Below, one piece after another: positions 41,086 to 52,599 of a DNA stretch of 64,000 bases. The DNA is from Chlorokybus atmophyticus. Its lineage: Eukaryota; Streptophyta; Chlorokybophyceae; Chlorokybales; Chlorokybaceae. The DNA lies in contig RHPI01000797.1 in the NCBI GenBank assembly GCA_009103225.1, positions 1,144,521-1,208,520 of the forward strand, in the 5' to 3' direction. Within the stretch, counting starts at the first letter, position 1. Each line of letters opens with the position of its first letter. The position numbers were made by a program, and so were the translations under genes. A model generated the notes under the pieces. It saw only the letters and a list, made by a program, of their open reading frames with translations, searched no databases and was not told where the DNA came from.

Positions 41086-42090
41086 TAGTAGCTTTAACAT
41101 CAAGTAGCTTGATGCCTGTGGTTGTATACACAATACCTAGGTTGTGTATTGGCTGTATTTACAACCAGGTAAACTGGCCGTTGGAGCAAAGCTAGTTGTT
41201 ATACTGTTGTATGTGATTTCATGGTGAATTTCTTCTTGGGATGAGATAATTAATTGTTGATTGTTGACATTCTGCGTTTGCATCTCACCCACAATTGTTA
41301 TAGCTTGAATTGTGTACCATGACACATACATTACACGACTGAGCATGCTTTCACAGCTTCCTTCTACCTCGACCATCTGCTTCACTTCAAGCAGCAAACA
41401 AATCTTGGTACACTACACACGCTTATAAGTTTATCTCCAGCAACCGCCTTGGCAGTATACTCCAATATGGAAATAGTAATTATTTGTATATCCACTTGTT
41501 AAAGTCTGGTAGCGTGCATATTGCAAACATTTTGTGCATTGCAATACTGTCCAACACCCTTTTGCAACAGTATAAGAATCATTTACACTCGCATCGCTAT
41601 TATCTTGGTCATGCACTACACAATCAAACTACACTAACCTCGCGTTATATGGTAATGATCTTGTGTAATACAGTATTAGCATTGAACATTGTCAAGTTCT
41701 TCCCCTATTGGCTACAACTACGCTGCCCACTATGTCCACGCCCACGCCCACGCCCACGCTCACGCACCCGCCCCCGCCCACGTCCCTCGCTGCAAACATT
41801 GATGTCTTTCAATTTGTTTATGTTTTGCATTGCATATCGACGGTATACATAAACCGTAGATCTGAATGTGACCTTAAACTGAACGGAACAATCGGTTGGC
41901 AAGCTGTGTGTTCATGCCTTGTCTTTAGAGGCCTTTTTACCGTCGGGCTCGGCTATACTAAATCAAGCTGCAATTGGCTAGGCTGGCAGCACCTTTATTG
42001 CATGCAGAGCGAGGGCTTCTGTAAAGTTGTACTAGACTAAACGAGGGTACATTGGACTGGGCTGATCTGCAATATTTGGAAAAAGATTTG
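41086..42090. other. Intergenic with a CCCACG hexamer tract
   Basis: 3' flank of the wall-glycoprotein gene. A tandem CCCACG-type run lies at about 41734-41790. No gene was recognised. Confidence 0.45.
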
Positions 42091-42095
42091 CTGGT

Positions 42096-42152
42096 CTGCA
42101 CTGCACTGCACTGCACTGCACTGCACTGCACTGCACTGCACTGCACTGCACT
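42096..42152. repeat. CTGCA pentamer microsatellite
   Basis: About eleven CTGCA units, grading rightward into CTGGA/CTGGG variants up to about 42210. It is a simple tandem repeat. Confidence 0.92.
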
Positions 42153-42319
42153 GGACTGAACTGGACTGGGCTGGACTGGGCTGGGCTGGGCTGCACTGGG
42201 CTGCATCGCATACAGCTAATTCTGCAGTCAAAGGTAGGAAAGTAGGAAGGTAGGAAGGTTATCTAACTATCGACGGGGAGCAGAGCCCGCGGTAATCTAT
42301 TGATCACCATGGGATCAAA

Positions 42320-43074
42320 TGTACGTGTGTGGTGTTAGGGCCCAAAAAGAGTGGTAAATCCACGTTGCTCACCCAGTTTAAGAAGTTGGTGGTTGAGCAG
42401 GCCAAAGCCTAAAAGGTGTCACGAAATGTCTACTACCTCACCATGAGCTAGGGAGATCGTCTCTCTGGAGCAAATCTATATGCGAAGTCTAGAAAAATAG
42501 CCACGGTGTGGCTAATGCTGCAAACTGCGCATATCTGTTTGGGAAGGAGACAATCTTGTTCTTGAATGCTCGCGTTGCTGATAAGCATGGCAACCTTGAC
42601 AACATAAACATGGCGTTTTATAGTGCCTGACGTCATCGAGCTTGAGTATCACCTTGGCTGCAAATGTCGAACGCAGCAACACCATCCAAGTGAAGAGTTG
42701 AATTAAATGTTATGCTGAGTCAACTTGGCGCGAAGCTAAAGCGCTCGAGCGAGCCTTATTTGGTGTTGATCTTGGACACGGCAAACTTGTTCATGAATCA
42801 GATCGGTGAAAGTCAGTCTACGTCGTTGCATGCGCTTGAAGTTTCTTGAGGAAGTAACACGGGCAAGCACTAATGAGCTTTTACGCGCACACATAGTTTT
42901 AGTATTGTCGGATTCTTTTTCGCGTGAATGGCTCCAACAATGTGTACATGCAAAATATATGCCGTGTTGCAAGAGTGGCGATGATGTCTTTGATACAATA
43001 GTATATGCAAAGCTGGCTTTCAACTATGGGTTGATCCTAGCCTGTAATCTATTGAAACAAAAAGATCACGACTA
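42320..43074 (+). pseudogene. Decayed P-loop NTPase
   Basis: The translated plus strand shows VVLGPKKSGKSTLLTQFKKL (Walker A GPKKSGKST, 42338-42364), then after several stops and a frame change YLVLILDTANLF (Walker-B-like hydrophobic strand ending in Asp, about 42757-42792) and HIVLVLSDSFSREWLQQC (a strand usually carrying a sensor residue). The order matches AAA+/STAND-type ATPases. Stops after the Walker A segment and between blocks make it non-functional as read, unless introns remove them. It lies convergently next to the armadillo pseudogene. Confidence 0.55.
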
Positions 43075-43284
43075 GTTCTCAAACCACATCCCTGCATAAT
43101 ACCAGCGGGTCGGGATATCTGCTGTAATTATAAAGGTATATATCATGGTTGCAACCATGTAATGTAACGATTGCTTCATCAACTTTCTCTTGATGTTTTA
43201 ACTATAGGACGATTGGGGAGGTGCTTAACTGCAATGCATGTGTGTCAACTTGAGCGAGCTCGACCAGCAAAGGTATGGCTCCAG

Positions 43285-43990
43285 CCTTACGGATAAAACG
43301 CCTGCTCTTTGTATCGCTGGCTGCAACAGTGCCCAGTGCACGTGCAGCCTAGGCGTTGCCATCGTCAGTGTCAGATTGTAATAGCGCAACCAGCGAGGGT
43401 AATACTCTGGCCTCTCGGATCAAGCACCTGCTCTCTGCATCACTACATACGATATTGCTCAGTGCGCGTGCATCTCGGGCCTTGCCGTTGTCCGTGCCGG
43501 ATTGCAACAACGCACCAAGCAGCGGTATGGCTCGAGACTCTCGGATCGAAATGCTTGTTCTCAATATCACTGTATGCGGTATTGCCGCAGTGCATGTGCA
43601 GCTTGGGCCTTGCCATTGTCCGTACCGAATGGCAACAGCGCAACCAGTAGGGTTTGGCTCTAGCCTCACGAATCAAGTTCTTTATCCTCATACGCGAGAT
43701 GGGCCAGTGCAAATGCAGCTTGGGTCTTGCCGTCGCCCATACCGAAGTGCAACAGCGCAACCAGTGCAGGCCAACCTCCAATCTTTTGCATCAACCTCCT
43801 GACCTCCACACCCTCCTTACCTGCTCCACTGGCCTCAAAAAGGCATGGTAGTTCTCGTGCCGCACCCGCTTTGCTGCTGAGGGTGCCGCAGTGGAGTGTC
43901 TCAACCAATTGGTTGCTGATATTGCCAGGTGGAGCGTCGACGAGTTGCTCTCCTGAACTGCTCTCAAGGCGTTGCAATATGAAAGGTGCA
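43285..43990 (-). pseudogene. Truncated armadillo-repeat paralog
   Basis: The minus strand carries QRLESSSGEQ...NQLVETLHCGT...SGAGKEGVEVRRLM, matching the gene at 26.2-28.1 kb across its junction into the repeats. It is followed by about four or five degenerate armadillo units with frame changes. It lacks the upstream helical region and at least half of the repeats. At the codon that is TAG in the larger copy it has AAG (Lys). Confidence 0.8.
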
Positions 43991-44800
43991 ATCTTACTGG
44001 GGCGCTGTGCATTAGGGGGGTTGCACTATCAGGCGAAACAATTCGTGGACAACACTGTTGTATTAAAATGCGTGAATCAAATTTCAAACAATATTCAAAA
44101 AAAGGATGAGTATGCTGGGAAAGCTTGCCTTAATGAGGATGGTCGCGATTTTAAAATCCTTGAAATTTACATATTTTGCCCAACTGTTTTTTTTTTTGTA
44201 GTAAATGTTTTCCAATCGATCTGACATGTTGGTTGCAAACATGGCCATATAGGCTCATTTACAAGTGTACCGGCATAGCACTTCTTATGTCATAAGATAT
44301 TTATCTTGTTTTAGATCAATTTGATCAGGTACAACGTATCGCTTTGGCATGCGCACTGTATGATACAATTTCGGCTTTTTCAACACATTTGGTACATGCT
44401 TTAAATCTTTGGTACGTATGATGATTATTGCACAGTTATGATTATACATTAAATCGATATGTGCCACAACGTTTCACATAACTTAAGCGGCTATCGTTTC
44501 ATGTACATGGCCTGTTGCTGAGCTTATTGTCACAACTTATGCATACATGTTACATATAATCTCGCTTCAACACATCACTTGGTTATATAGCACGATGTGT
44601 GTCGTACACCAATGTAGTATTCATGCTCACCGCAAGTCGCCAGCTCGTTTATCGACGCTCCAGATCGCTTCTCGCGATGCGCAAGTCGTCGATCGGACGG
44701 CGCGTCGTGACTTGTGATATTAACGCGCGATATTGATAGCGTGACAGTGACGCATGATGACAGTGACTGTCGTGATAGTGACGCGTTGTGATAGTGCGTC
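43991..44800. other. AT-rich spacer with short GTGAC repeats
   Basis: No coding signal. The right end (about 44700-44795) carries clustered GTGACAGTGACGC-like and GTGATAGTG motifs leading into the satellite. Confidence 0.5.
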
Positions 44801-44807
44801 CCGAATG

Positions 44808-45396
44808 AATAGATGTCCGCGTGATGAAAAGTCGCTGCAAAATTAAGGCACCCTCCCACCCCTCGCCCATATATCTCGCGGGCGATAATGTGCCACGCCA
44901 TTGATTCGACGGTAGCCGTCGATGGTCATTAAGTTGTTAGGCGTCTTTAGTCAATAGATATCCGCGTGACATAAGTCGCTTAAAAACAAAGGCACTTTCC
45001 CACACCTCGCCCATACATCTCGTTGTCCATATTATGCCACGCCTTACTAAAGACTCGACGATAGCCGTCGATGGTAGTTAAGATGTTAGACGTCCTACAC
45101 AATAGGTTTGCGCATGATTAAAAGACGCTGTAAAAATAAGACACCTTCCCACGCCTCGCCCATAAATCTCGCAGTGGATATTGTGCCATGCCTTGCCGCA
45201 TATATGATGGCCGTCGGTAGCAGTTAAGATGTTAGGCGTTTTTGATCAATAAGTTCGCGCGTGATTAAAAGTTGCTGCAACATTAAGGCACCTTCCATGC
45301 CTCGCCCATACATATCATGGTGAATATTGTGCCACACCTTGTCATATATTCTTTGATAGCCGTCGAGGGTGGTAAGGATGTGAGGCCTGTATAATC
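44808..45396. repeat. Tandem repeat of about 147 bp, four copies
   Basis: Unit starts (AATAG...CGCG motif) lie at 44808, 44953, 45101, 45248 and the truncated 45397, giving periods of 145, 148, 147 and 149 bases. Each unit has the same order of landmarks: an AAAGTCGCTG-like block, AAGGCACCTTCCCA, GCCTCGCCCATA, TGTGCCACGCCTT, GATAGCCGTCGATGG and TTAAGATGTTAGGCGT. Copies differ by scattered substitutions, so the array is old or evolving independently. Confidence 0.9.
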
Positions 45397-46037
45397 AATA
45401 GATTTGCGCGGATGTTGGAGAGAGTGCAGTGGCGCGGGCGGCGGCGGCGGCGGCGGCCTGGGGCCGTGGAGATGAACGGGGGGCGATAGGCGAGGGTTGA
45501 GGGCTCTCCTCCAGAATGGCGGCGACAGCAGGCTTGGCCTGACCAGCCTCCGGTTGCAGGCAATGGTGGTTGCCGGATTTCGGGCTGCGGACGCCGTTAG
45601 ATGCGGTCACTACGGCCAGATATGACGGTCTGCGTCTGTAGCAGTAGACTACTAGCCGTTGTGCAGGGCGGTGGCGGCCAGCAACGGTGGCGGCGACACT
45701 CTAGCTCTTGTGGAGCCGGCGACAGGATGTGGGAGGGGTTGGTTTTCTATAGATGAGCACCATACACTAGCTGAGCGCCTATCTTGGGCATGCGCGGTGA
45801 GGCTGCGTGTGTGTGGTTGTAAGTCTTGGCAGTTGCTTTCTCCTCCGCCTTGAGAATTGAGCTATTGGGGAGCATCATGCATTAGCTGAGCGCGCCTGTC
45901 TTGGGCAAGCGCTGTGAGGCTGCGTGTGATTTCAATCCTTAGCTCAGTTGCTGGTGGTCTTTTTGAAGGTGAGAGTGGGATTTTTCTGTGTCAATGGTCT
46001 AATTCGAACCTTTACCATGTTATAGCGCTGCCAGGGG
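45397..46037. other. Spacer between the satellite and the retroelement
   Basis: It starts with a GGC repeat (about 45435-45460). A partial direct repeat is visible: GCATTAGCTGAGCGC near 45880 resembles ACACTAGCTGAGCGC near 45765, each followed by CTATCTTGGGC/CTGTCTTGGGC. It may be the untranslated left part of the element that follows. Confidence 0.4.
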
Positions 46038-48515
46038 TTGGATAACTTGTCAACGATGGCGGCGACGACTTCCTTGCACATGGGGCATGGCCCGGCGAAA
46101 GGGGTTGCCCTTATGGACACCTCTGAGGGCTTGCCCGCTACAGCTGCTCAGGCTGATTTCAAGCAACCCGTGCAGAAGGCCTGGACGCCCAACGATGCAG
46201 GACACCCACGTGCCAGGGCGTCCACATCGGCGTTAACCATGGCCAAACCAGGGGTTTCCACAGGAAACCTCCCTCACACAGCTAAGTTCATTGCTGATAT
46301 CTCTAAGCATCCTAATGCTCTGACCTCTGCGGTGTTGGAAGACTATCACCTGCGCACATCTATCACCCTCACACAATATGATGCGTGGGCGCACAAGCTG
46401 CGTGCACGTGCTTTGATCTTTTGATTTGCCTTCGCCCCATCAGTGTCATCTGCGAATGCTGTGCGCATAGCATGGCTGGGCTTAGTGTGCACGGACGGGG
46501 ATGGGGGTAGCTTGTTGTCGTCTAGCTATTAATTGCCCGGAGGGGAATTTCATTGTGTTTCCTCTTCGGAGGCAGGAGCTGCGCAAATTCTGTCTTTGTC
46601 TAAGGGGGGAAGGCTTCCCACATGTAGCGGTCTGCCTGTTCGTGTGCTTCGCTGGGAGTTGCCGACCGTGAACAAGTTCTGGATCTCCTTCCTTGATGCC
46701 ACGCCCGATCTTGTCCCATTTCTCCACGCAGCTTTGCGCCCATACAGTCAGCTGGGGGAAGCGTTGATGCAGAGCCGCAGCGCACCCTGCTTCGACACAT
46801 AAAATACACGCTTTCGGTTCACTCCTTACGCGGGCAAGAAGCTGCCAGCCAAGATCTCCATCACGGTGCTGGAGGCTAGTGTGCCCACGACGCGGACAGT
46901 GGAGGTGTTCACTCCGCTGTCCCCTCCGACATGTTATCAGTGCCATCAGCCAGGCCACACTCGGAGCACCTGTCCAACTCGCGCTCCACTTGCTGGACAT
47001 GCTGCCTTTCGCGAAGGCCCTTTGCGTGCTGCGCGCCCCCCTCCAAGCGCCGCTGTCCTTCCTTCGCCTGCCGCAGCACAGCCTCGCTCCCCCCCTCTCC
47101 TTACGTTCACCTTGCGCCACCGCGGAGGTGGGTGAGCGCTTGCCCGTAAGCAGCAATTCACAGCCCGCTACCCTCTTATCCCCTTCGCGGCGAGGCACAC
47201 GCCTCTCGGAGGCGTCTCGCTCGTCTCCTGCCAACTCCTCTCGCCATACGCCTTCCAGGCAAGCGGAGGCCACACCTGTGAAGGTAGTAGTGCGCACCCC
47301 GTTGAAGCTGAAGTCCCTATCTCGCAAGCTGCACATCTCACGCCCGGCGGGCACTTTCAAGCAAACCTCCAAGCGCACCCAGGCAAGCAAAACTCAGGCT
47401 TCGCTGGCAACGCAAGCACTTCTCAATGGTTGGCTGCAATCTCAGGCTAGAGGGGGCGATGCTGCACCGCTTACGCAACAGCACCCTGCACATGTCCCAA
47501 TGACAGCTTCCCCACCTTCCGGACCTGCTAAGACAGCGGCAATACCCATGTCTCCTGCGTCGCTTTTTGTTTCAGCACCCTCACCGTCGGCTCGAGGAAC
47601 GGCTGCACCTCACACCTCTCCTCTCCAGCTCTCGTCACCCTCTCGGCCCTGGTTTGAGATAATGGAAGTGGAGGAAGCAGGCTGTACGCTGCATGAGCTG
47701 CAGCCTATGCATGCGCCGTCCCCTCGACAACCTCCACCCCCCTCTGCTTTCGCTCAACAAGATTTTGCATCGGTGGTGAGTCAGCTCTGCCCAGCGCCAG
47801 ACGACCTTTTCTCTCGTCGGTGCACCGTCTTCATGTCGTGCCCATTATCATGCATGGAGCCTCACGCAATCCAGCACAACACTCGCTCTTGATGACGGAT
47901 GTGAGACTATTGTCTGGCCTGCGCGTGGGGCAGGTGGACGCTACTTTGCTGCGCACACGCTCCCCAGAAACAGCGCTGCGGGCTTGCGCTCGGTGCTTAA
48001 AGACTTGTGCTAGCCCCTTGACACGACCACGGAGGAGCTAGAGATGGACTTCGCTCTCTCCAACATGGTTAGTGTGCGTAGCAAGGGCTCGCGCAAAGCA
48101 TCGGTGTACTTGTTGTGCAATATGCGGCTAGGAGGTGGTGCTTATGCCCCCTCGCAGCAGCACCAGAAATGGAGCAGCGCGCAACATTCGGGGCGTCATG
48201 TGTTGGCGTGGCGGGCTTCCTCCAGCTCCCTGGCGCTTCAACTCTGGCGGCTGTTAGAGTTGTGGTGCGCGCAGAGGTTCGTGGACACCTCCCGTCGCTG
48301 TCTCCATTCTCTCCACTTTCTTCGGCGCAAACGACGGCCTCCACGCCCAGCAATATGGGGAAGCGCCTCTTCTCTGCAGACCCGAATGCCATGATGGACT
48401 CTCCACCTGCCTGCCAGCCCCCTCCCGCTCGTTTGCGAGCCGACCCTTTGAGTAGGTCCAGCTCCGATGCATCCTCCGCTCCCTCGTCGCTGGTCCTGCG
48501 TTGTGCAGCCAGCAG
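46038..48515 (+). mobile_element. Decayed retroelement gag/ORF1-like region
   Basis: Successive plus-strand frames encode a gag-like protein broken by stops and frame changes: a Thr/Ala-rich start with TSAVLEDYHLRTSITLTQYD (46038-46424), then RWELPTVNKFWISFLDATPD (about 46645-46705), then SVPTTRTVEV and a CCHC zinc knuckle CYQCHQPGHTRSTC (46932-46973), then a long Ser/Pro-rich tail (to about 47890). A CX2CX4HX4C knuckle after a helical domain is typical of retroelement ORF1/gag nucleic-acid-binding proteins. No reverse transcriptase, integrase or LTR was recognised in the window, so the element is a fragment or non-autonomous copy. Confidence 0.6.
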
Positions 48516-49216
48516 GTGATGATTGGGTGTGGGCAGAATTTCTCCCTCCTCGAACAGCCCCTTCAGCCTTCCTTCCTCATGGTCGTTGTGGGAAGATGAT
48601 GGGGAGCCGGATTGGCACTACGCCGCACGCAGTCTTGGAGTGCCCGCACCCTCTTAATGGCATGCATGGGAGGAAGCCACTAGCATGCTGTCTGCAGCGC
48701 GTCCAGGTGCTGGCAGCGTTTGGGTGTGGTTGGTGCAGTTCCCTCCGACCCAGACACGTCTGAAATTAACACTGGGCTGCACCCGAATGCTGTCTGACTG
48801 GACTTGAGGCTACTGCCGCAGGTGGAGGACGACCCTGCCAGCTTGCTAGATCCCGCCTCTCTTGCAACGTGACAAGCTTTTCGCCAGCATGCCCGACAGC
48901 TGGTCTCTCTGCCGGTGCAGACGCATCGCTGCTGGACGCCCTCCACCACACTAGTGACGGCGGATAGTCAGCGTCGCTGCTGGCTGTGCTGGGCCTCCCG
49001 TAGCAATAGCATGTCTGCAATTCACCCCCTGCGCATTGTTGACATACACACGTTGACAAGCACATGCACATGGGCGACATGCTACATCACAACACTACAG
49101 CTTGTATTAAGGCAACAAGTTTGCGGGTCTTATACCCGCCAGATTCGTTTTTTTATAAAGGGACACAAATCAAGGGGTGTGTATTAAAAACGAGTGGCAG
49201 AGTTGCAGCCGTGTAC
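48516..49216. other. Spacer right of the retroelement
   Basis: No coding signal with support. A small hairpin GCGGGTCTTATACCCGC lies near 49121-49138. Confidence 0.4.
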
Positions 49217-49380
49217 CACCGTGGTTCGTAGGCCGCGATCAGCCCTGGTCCGGTCTATCGGACCAGGCCGTCCGGCTCCGGGGCGGGACCACCGGTGGTC
49301 CGGTCACACCGGACCAGTCGCGGCACTGGTACGCCACAGCGTACCAGATGTGGTCTGCGGACCGCGTACAACTGGTACGC
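49217..49380. repeat. Hairpin array I (GGACC/GGTCC and GTACCAG palindromes)
   Basis: A chain of adjoining inverted repeats: CCTGGTCCG (49244-49252) with CGGACCAGG (49259-49267); the 16-base perfect palindrome GGACCACCGGTGGTCC (49286-49301); CCGGTC/CACCGGACC; and CTGGTAC/GTACCAG (about 49325-49348). The same GGTCC/GGACC vocabulary recurs at 52.6-52.9 and 54.4-54.65 kb. Confidence 0.85.
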
Positions 49381-49391
49381 GCGTAAAAACC

Positions 49392-49393
<2 letters not shown>

Positions 49394-49482
<89 letters not shown>
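49394..49482. repeat. GT dinucleotide microsatellite
   Basis: About 44 uninterrupted TG/GT units. Confidence 0.97.
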
Positions 49483-49483
<1 letters not shown>

Positions 49484-49680
49484 GCATGTTGGCCGCATGT
49501 GTGCGCACATTGCGCGCCTGTGCATTCTGGTGGTTAGCGGTTCTTGAGAAGGCTTTTACGCCTTGCACATTTGTTGCTCCCATATCACATGCTGCTGCAG
49601 TTGCCAAAGTGCTGACATCGATATTCTGAGATGAAGCGAGCACTGCATACGTGTTACAATGATCCATATTGCCAACAGAC

Positions 49681-49752
49681 TAGTATATGTTGTGGACATT
49701 GTACACAACATATACTAATATGCATGTTGTGGCCATTGTCGACAACATGCAT
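49681..49752. repeat. Two adjacent hairpins with related loops
   Basis: TAGTATATGTTGTG (49681-49694) pairs perfectly with CACAACATATACTA (49704-49717). Next, ATGCATGTTGT (49720-49730) pairs perfectly with ACAACATGCAT (49742-49752). Both loops contain CATTGT, so the second hairpin looks like a diverged copy of the first. They lie just beyond the 3' end of the candidate transposase gene. Confidence 0.88.
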
Positions 49753-49815
49753 CAACCCAAATGACTTGTGTACAGACAACGCCATGCCACATCAACTGAG
49801 CAGCATGTGTATAAC

Positions 49816-52289
49816 TTAAGAAGTTACCTCTTCGTTGTCATTAAAAAGTTGCTCATCCGGGGCCACTGAGTCAGCATTGTCATTGGTGTCTTGTAATGGT
49901 CCTCCAACGAGTTCCGGCGGCAAAAACGCGGCCCCAAGCATCTCACAGTGGTTCATCGACGTTGGCCGATAATTGGGAAAGGGGTTGACCCAGCCGCGGT
50001 CCTCGTGCCGTTTGTATAACAAATGCACATCTTGTACCAGCTACGTATCGTATGTACCGTACTTGATATCATCACCATTACATACGCCGCTAGCAACATT
50101 ATGACGATCCATATAATTGCACACCAAAATCTCAGCAAGCTCAGGAGTTGAGTTGGAGCCTTGCAACATGCGTCGCAACAGGCGATGAAACCCTTCCAAT
50201 GCATTTGTTCCGCGTGCACTTACAAAGCGCGGTGCTGCTCCGGATTTTGCAACATTCCAATAAAGCTCAATTGACAATAAATCTGCGAAACAGTTGTCAT
50301 CACGACGGGTACTGCAGGTATGGGATGCATTTGCACACACGAATCACTTACCGCTTAATTTACCATCGCGGACCAGCTGCATTTGTCTTTCATGCAAATC
50401 TTCCAGCTCGGATGTCCAAAATTGCGTTTGAGTGGTTGAGTCAGGCACTGCTGTAAACTTATGAATGGCTGCTAGAATGCGTTGTTCAAGTAACACCTTT
50501 TCGGGTATGCAATGTGGAATGCGCCGTCGCCAGTATTGCTCCGCTAACCCATCCACATGTGGATGTACATAAGCGGCGGACTTTTTTGCAACCTTAATCA
50601 AGTGACGACGGAGAAGGCTTTGCTTATCATAACCTCTCAGAAACATGGCATGCTTTAGCTTAGTTAAGAATTTACCTACACACACGACAAATGAATAATT
50701 TGTAGATGATATCGCTACTGCTCGTACATGATCTTACCATTGGTTCACGAGTTTAGGCTTACCCTTTAAGGGGTGCGCATCCGGAATCAATCGTTAATAG
50801 CGATCCATAAAATGCCAAGGATTTTCAAGAATACAATCTGTGGAAACATAAAATGCGCGCTGTTGTAACAATTGTTGAGCCGCGGTATCGCAGTATATCG
50901 CTTGCAAACCCTGCACACAATATATTGCTTGTAAATCCTGCACACAGTATGCACGGTTTGCCATATAGCTTGTGTATTAGCACCTTATATACGCACTTAA
51001 CTGTCTACAGTTGGCAATGGTCGTTGCGCCACCTTTCGCAGCTCACCAAGTACATCCTCCAATGACGCACTAGGTACAAAATATCAAGCCACTACTTGTT
51101 TCTTCTCATTGTAAGGAGTCAACAATGCTTCAGCTACTTCCTTCCTACCTTACGTACAAATTTTGTCAACTTAAAGCTATAGTCGATTGCCAAAATTCTT
51201 GCCACAAGCGCCGTCATGCGCGCTTTCCACCAATACAAGCGATTGCGTCCTATGCTTTTATACAACCGCAACAGGTAGTCAACGCTTTGAACAGATCTGG
51301 CCCACATCATTGGGTCGTTGCATGCAGGAAAAGGCGGAGGAGGGCGCATTGCGTGTTGAAAAGGATTGGTCGCTGCAGCATACATCAACTCCCACATGTG
51401 TGCGTAAACTGTTTCAACAAGTCATTTGTCAGATTGGTTTTGCCGCGGATGTACAATGTTGCACTCGATGATTGCGTAATAGCCTGAATACTTGCGTGAC
51501 AAAGTGCGAGTGTGTTTGTCATGGTGAAACTCCTTCAGCATTTGCAAGAAATCGTGAAAACTTGTTCCATGCAGCACGTTGCGCTGGAGTAACAGTACAA
51601 CGATCGTTCCATGGCTCCGCGTTCAGTCAAAATAATGTTAAAAGTGTCTACAACACACTTGGTTAGTAGCCTCATGATACGGTCGTCATGCGACGGTATG
51701 GTAAAGCCTCTCTCTCTCTGGCTTGCACCTTCTTATAAGCTGAAAGAGGAGATACATGTTATTGTGTGTTCTCAACCCACCATACACATAACATGTCGGG
51801 AAAGCAACCATTACCTGAACAACTGGCGCATCTGTAATTGTATGAGTACAACCAAGAAGTTCGTCTTAAACCATAAACTTTGCAAATGGTAGGTCGCCAA
51901 CCATCTTGTCCTAGCCATTTCTCGCACTGATAGGTCACACCGTCTTTGACAACCTCGTTGAGACACTTCAGTTTTCTCACCCATTTATTGAAGAAAACAT
52001 GCGGAGCCCAAAACATCACATGTGCATAAATGTCAATATACATACCACAGCAAGACAGCAACCATGTACCCACCTTCACATTTAACAAACAGTCCTGAGC
52101 GAAAACGGCGCGACGTTGAGCAACGATGAAGACACTTGGCGCGTAACAATAGGGCGCAATTGGCCATTTATCAATGTCCACAGGTTCTGATAGTTCAAAG
52201 TTACTAGCATTTGACTTTTTGCATAAAGGCAAGTGCACATTGCAACCAGCTTGTTTATCGTCCTCCGTAATGGTGTCTTTATTCTTCAC
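49816..52289 (-). CDS. Candidate DDE transposase gene with a Cys-rich N-terminal domain, spliced
   Basis: Minus-strand coding segments in order: 52289 to about 51800 (FWAPHVFFNKWVRKLKCLNE, GWRPTICKVYGLRRTSWLYS, YRCASC), resembling the DUF6729-type Cys-rich domain in transposon-like proteins; 51397-51134 (RILAIDYSFKLTKFVRKVG), a strand with an Asp like the first catalytic Asp of DDE nucleases; 50685-50344 (helical); 50340-50041 (FADLLSIELYWNVAKSG, then GTNALEGFHRLLRRM with a Glu where such families place the third acidic residue); and 50028-49816. Exon joins were not fully resolved and reading frames change between segments. The family naming is from memory of motif shape, so the call is tentative. 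The flanks carry hairpin arrays on both sides. Confidence 0.5.
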
Positions 52290-52545
52290 CTGTCCTTTGG
52301 CTCACTGACATGTCCAACCCAACTTATGCGCTTTCTCATCCACCTCATCATCGTCAAAATCTGTGCATAGGAGAAAGTCAACATGATGTGCACGTATGCA
52401 TATAGGTTGATGACTGCGTGCTACACATGCATTATGATGTCTGCACGCGTGACCGTTCGTTCGTGCATGCGTTTGCATGTGTGCGTGCGACTACATGCGT
52501 GTGCTAGAGTGCATTGTTCCTAAAACGAAACATACCTGACACATG
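52290..52545. other. Upstream flank of the candidate transposase
   Basis: No coding signal. GCATG/GTGCG alternating tracts lie near 52460-52505. Confidence 0.4.
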
Positions 52546-52599
52546 TGGGGGCGGCGGTGGTGGAGGCGGCGAAGGCGGTGATGGAGCACACGGATTGAC

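Noticed and set aside
40212-41195. Two other plus-strand frames and minus-strand Gly-rich frames over the Ser/Pro exon
   Set aside because: Low-complexity CCN repeats open several frames; only the frame from 40387 joins the upstream exons in phase.
42096-42152. CRISPR-like array or regularly spaced repeats
   Set aside because: Contiguous pentamer microsatellite without spacers in a eukaryotic genome. No CRISPR array was seen anywhere in the window.
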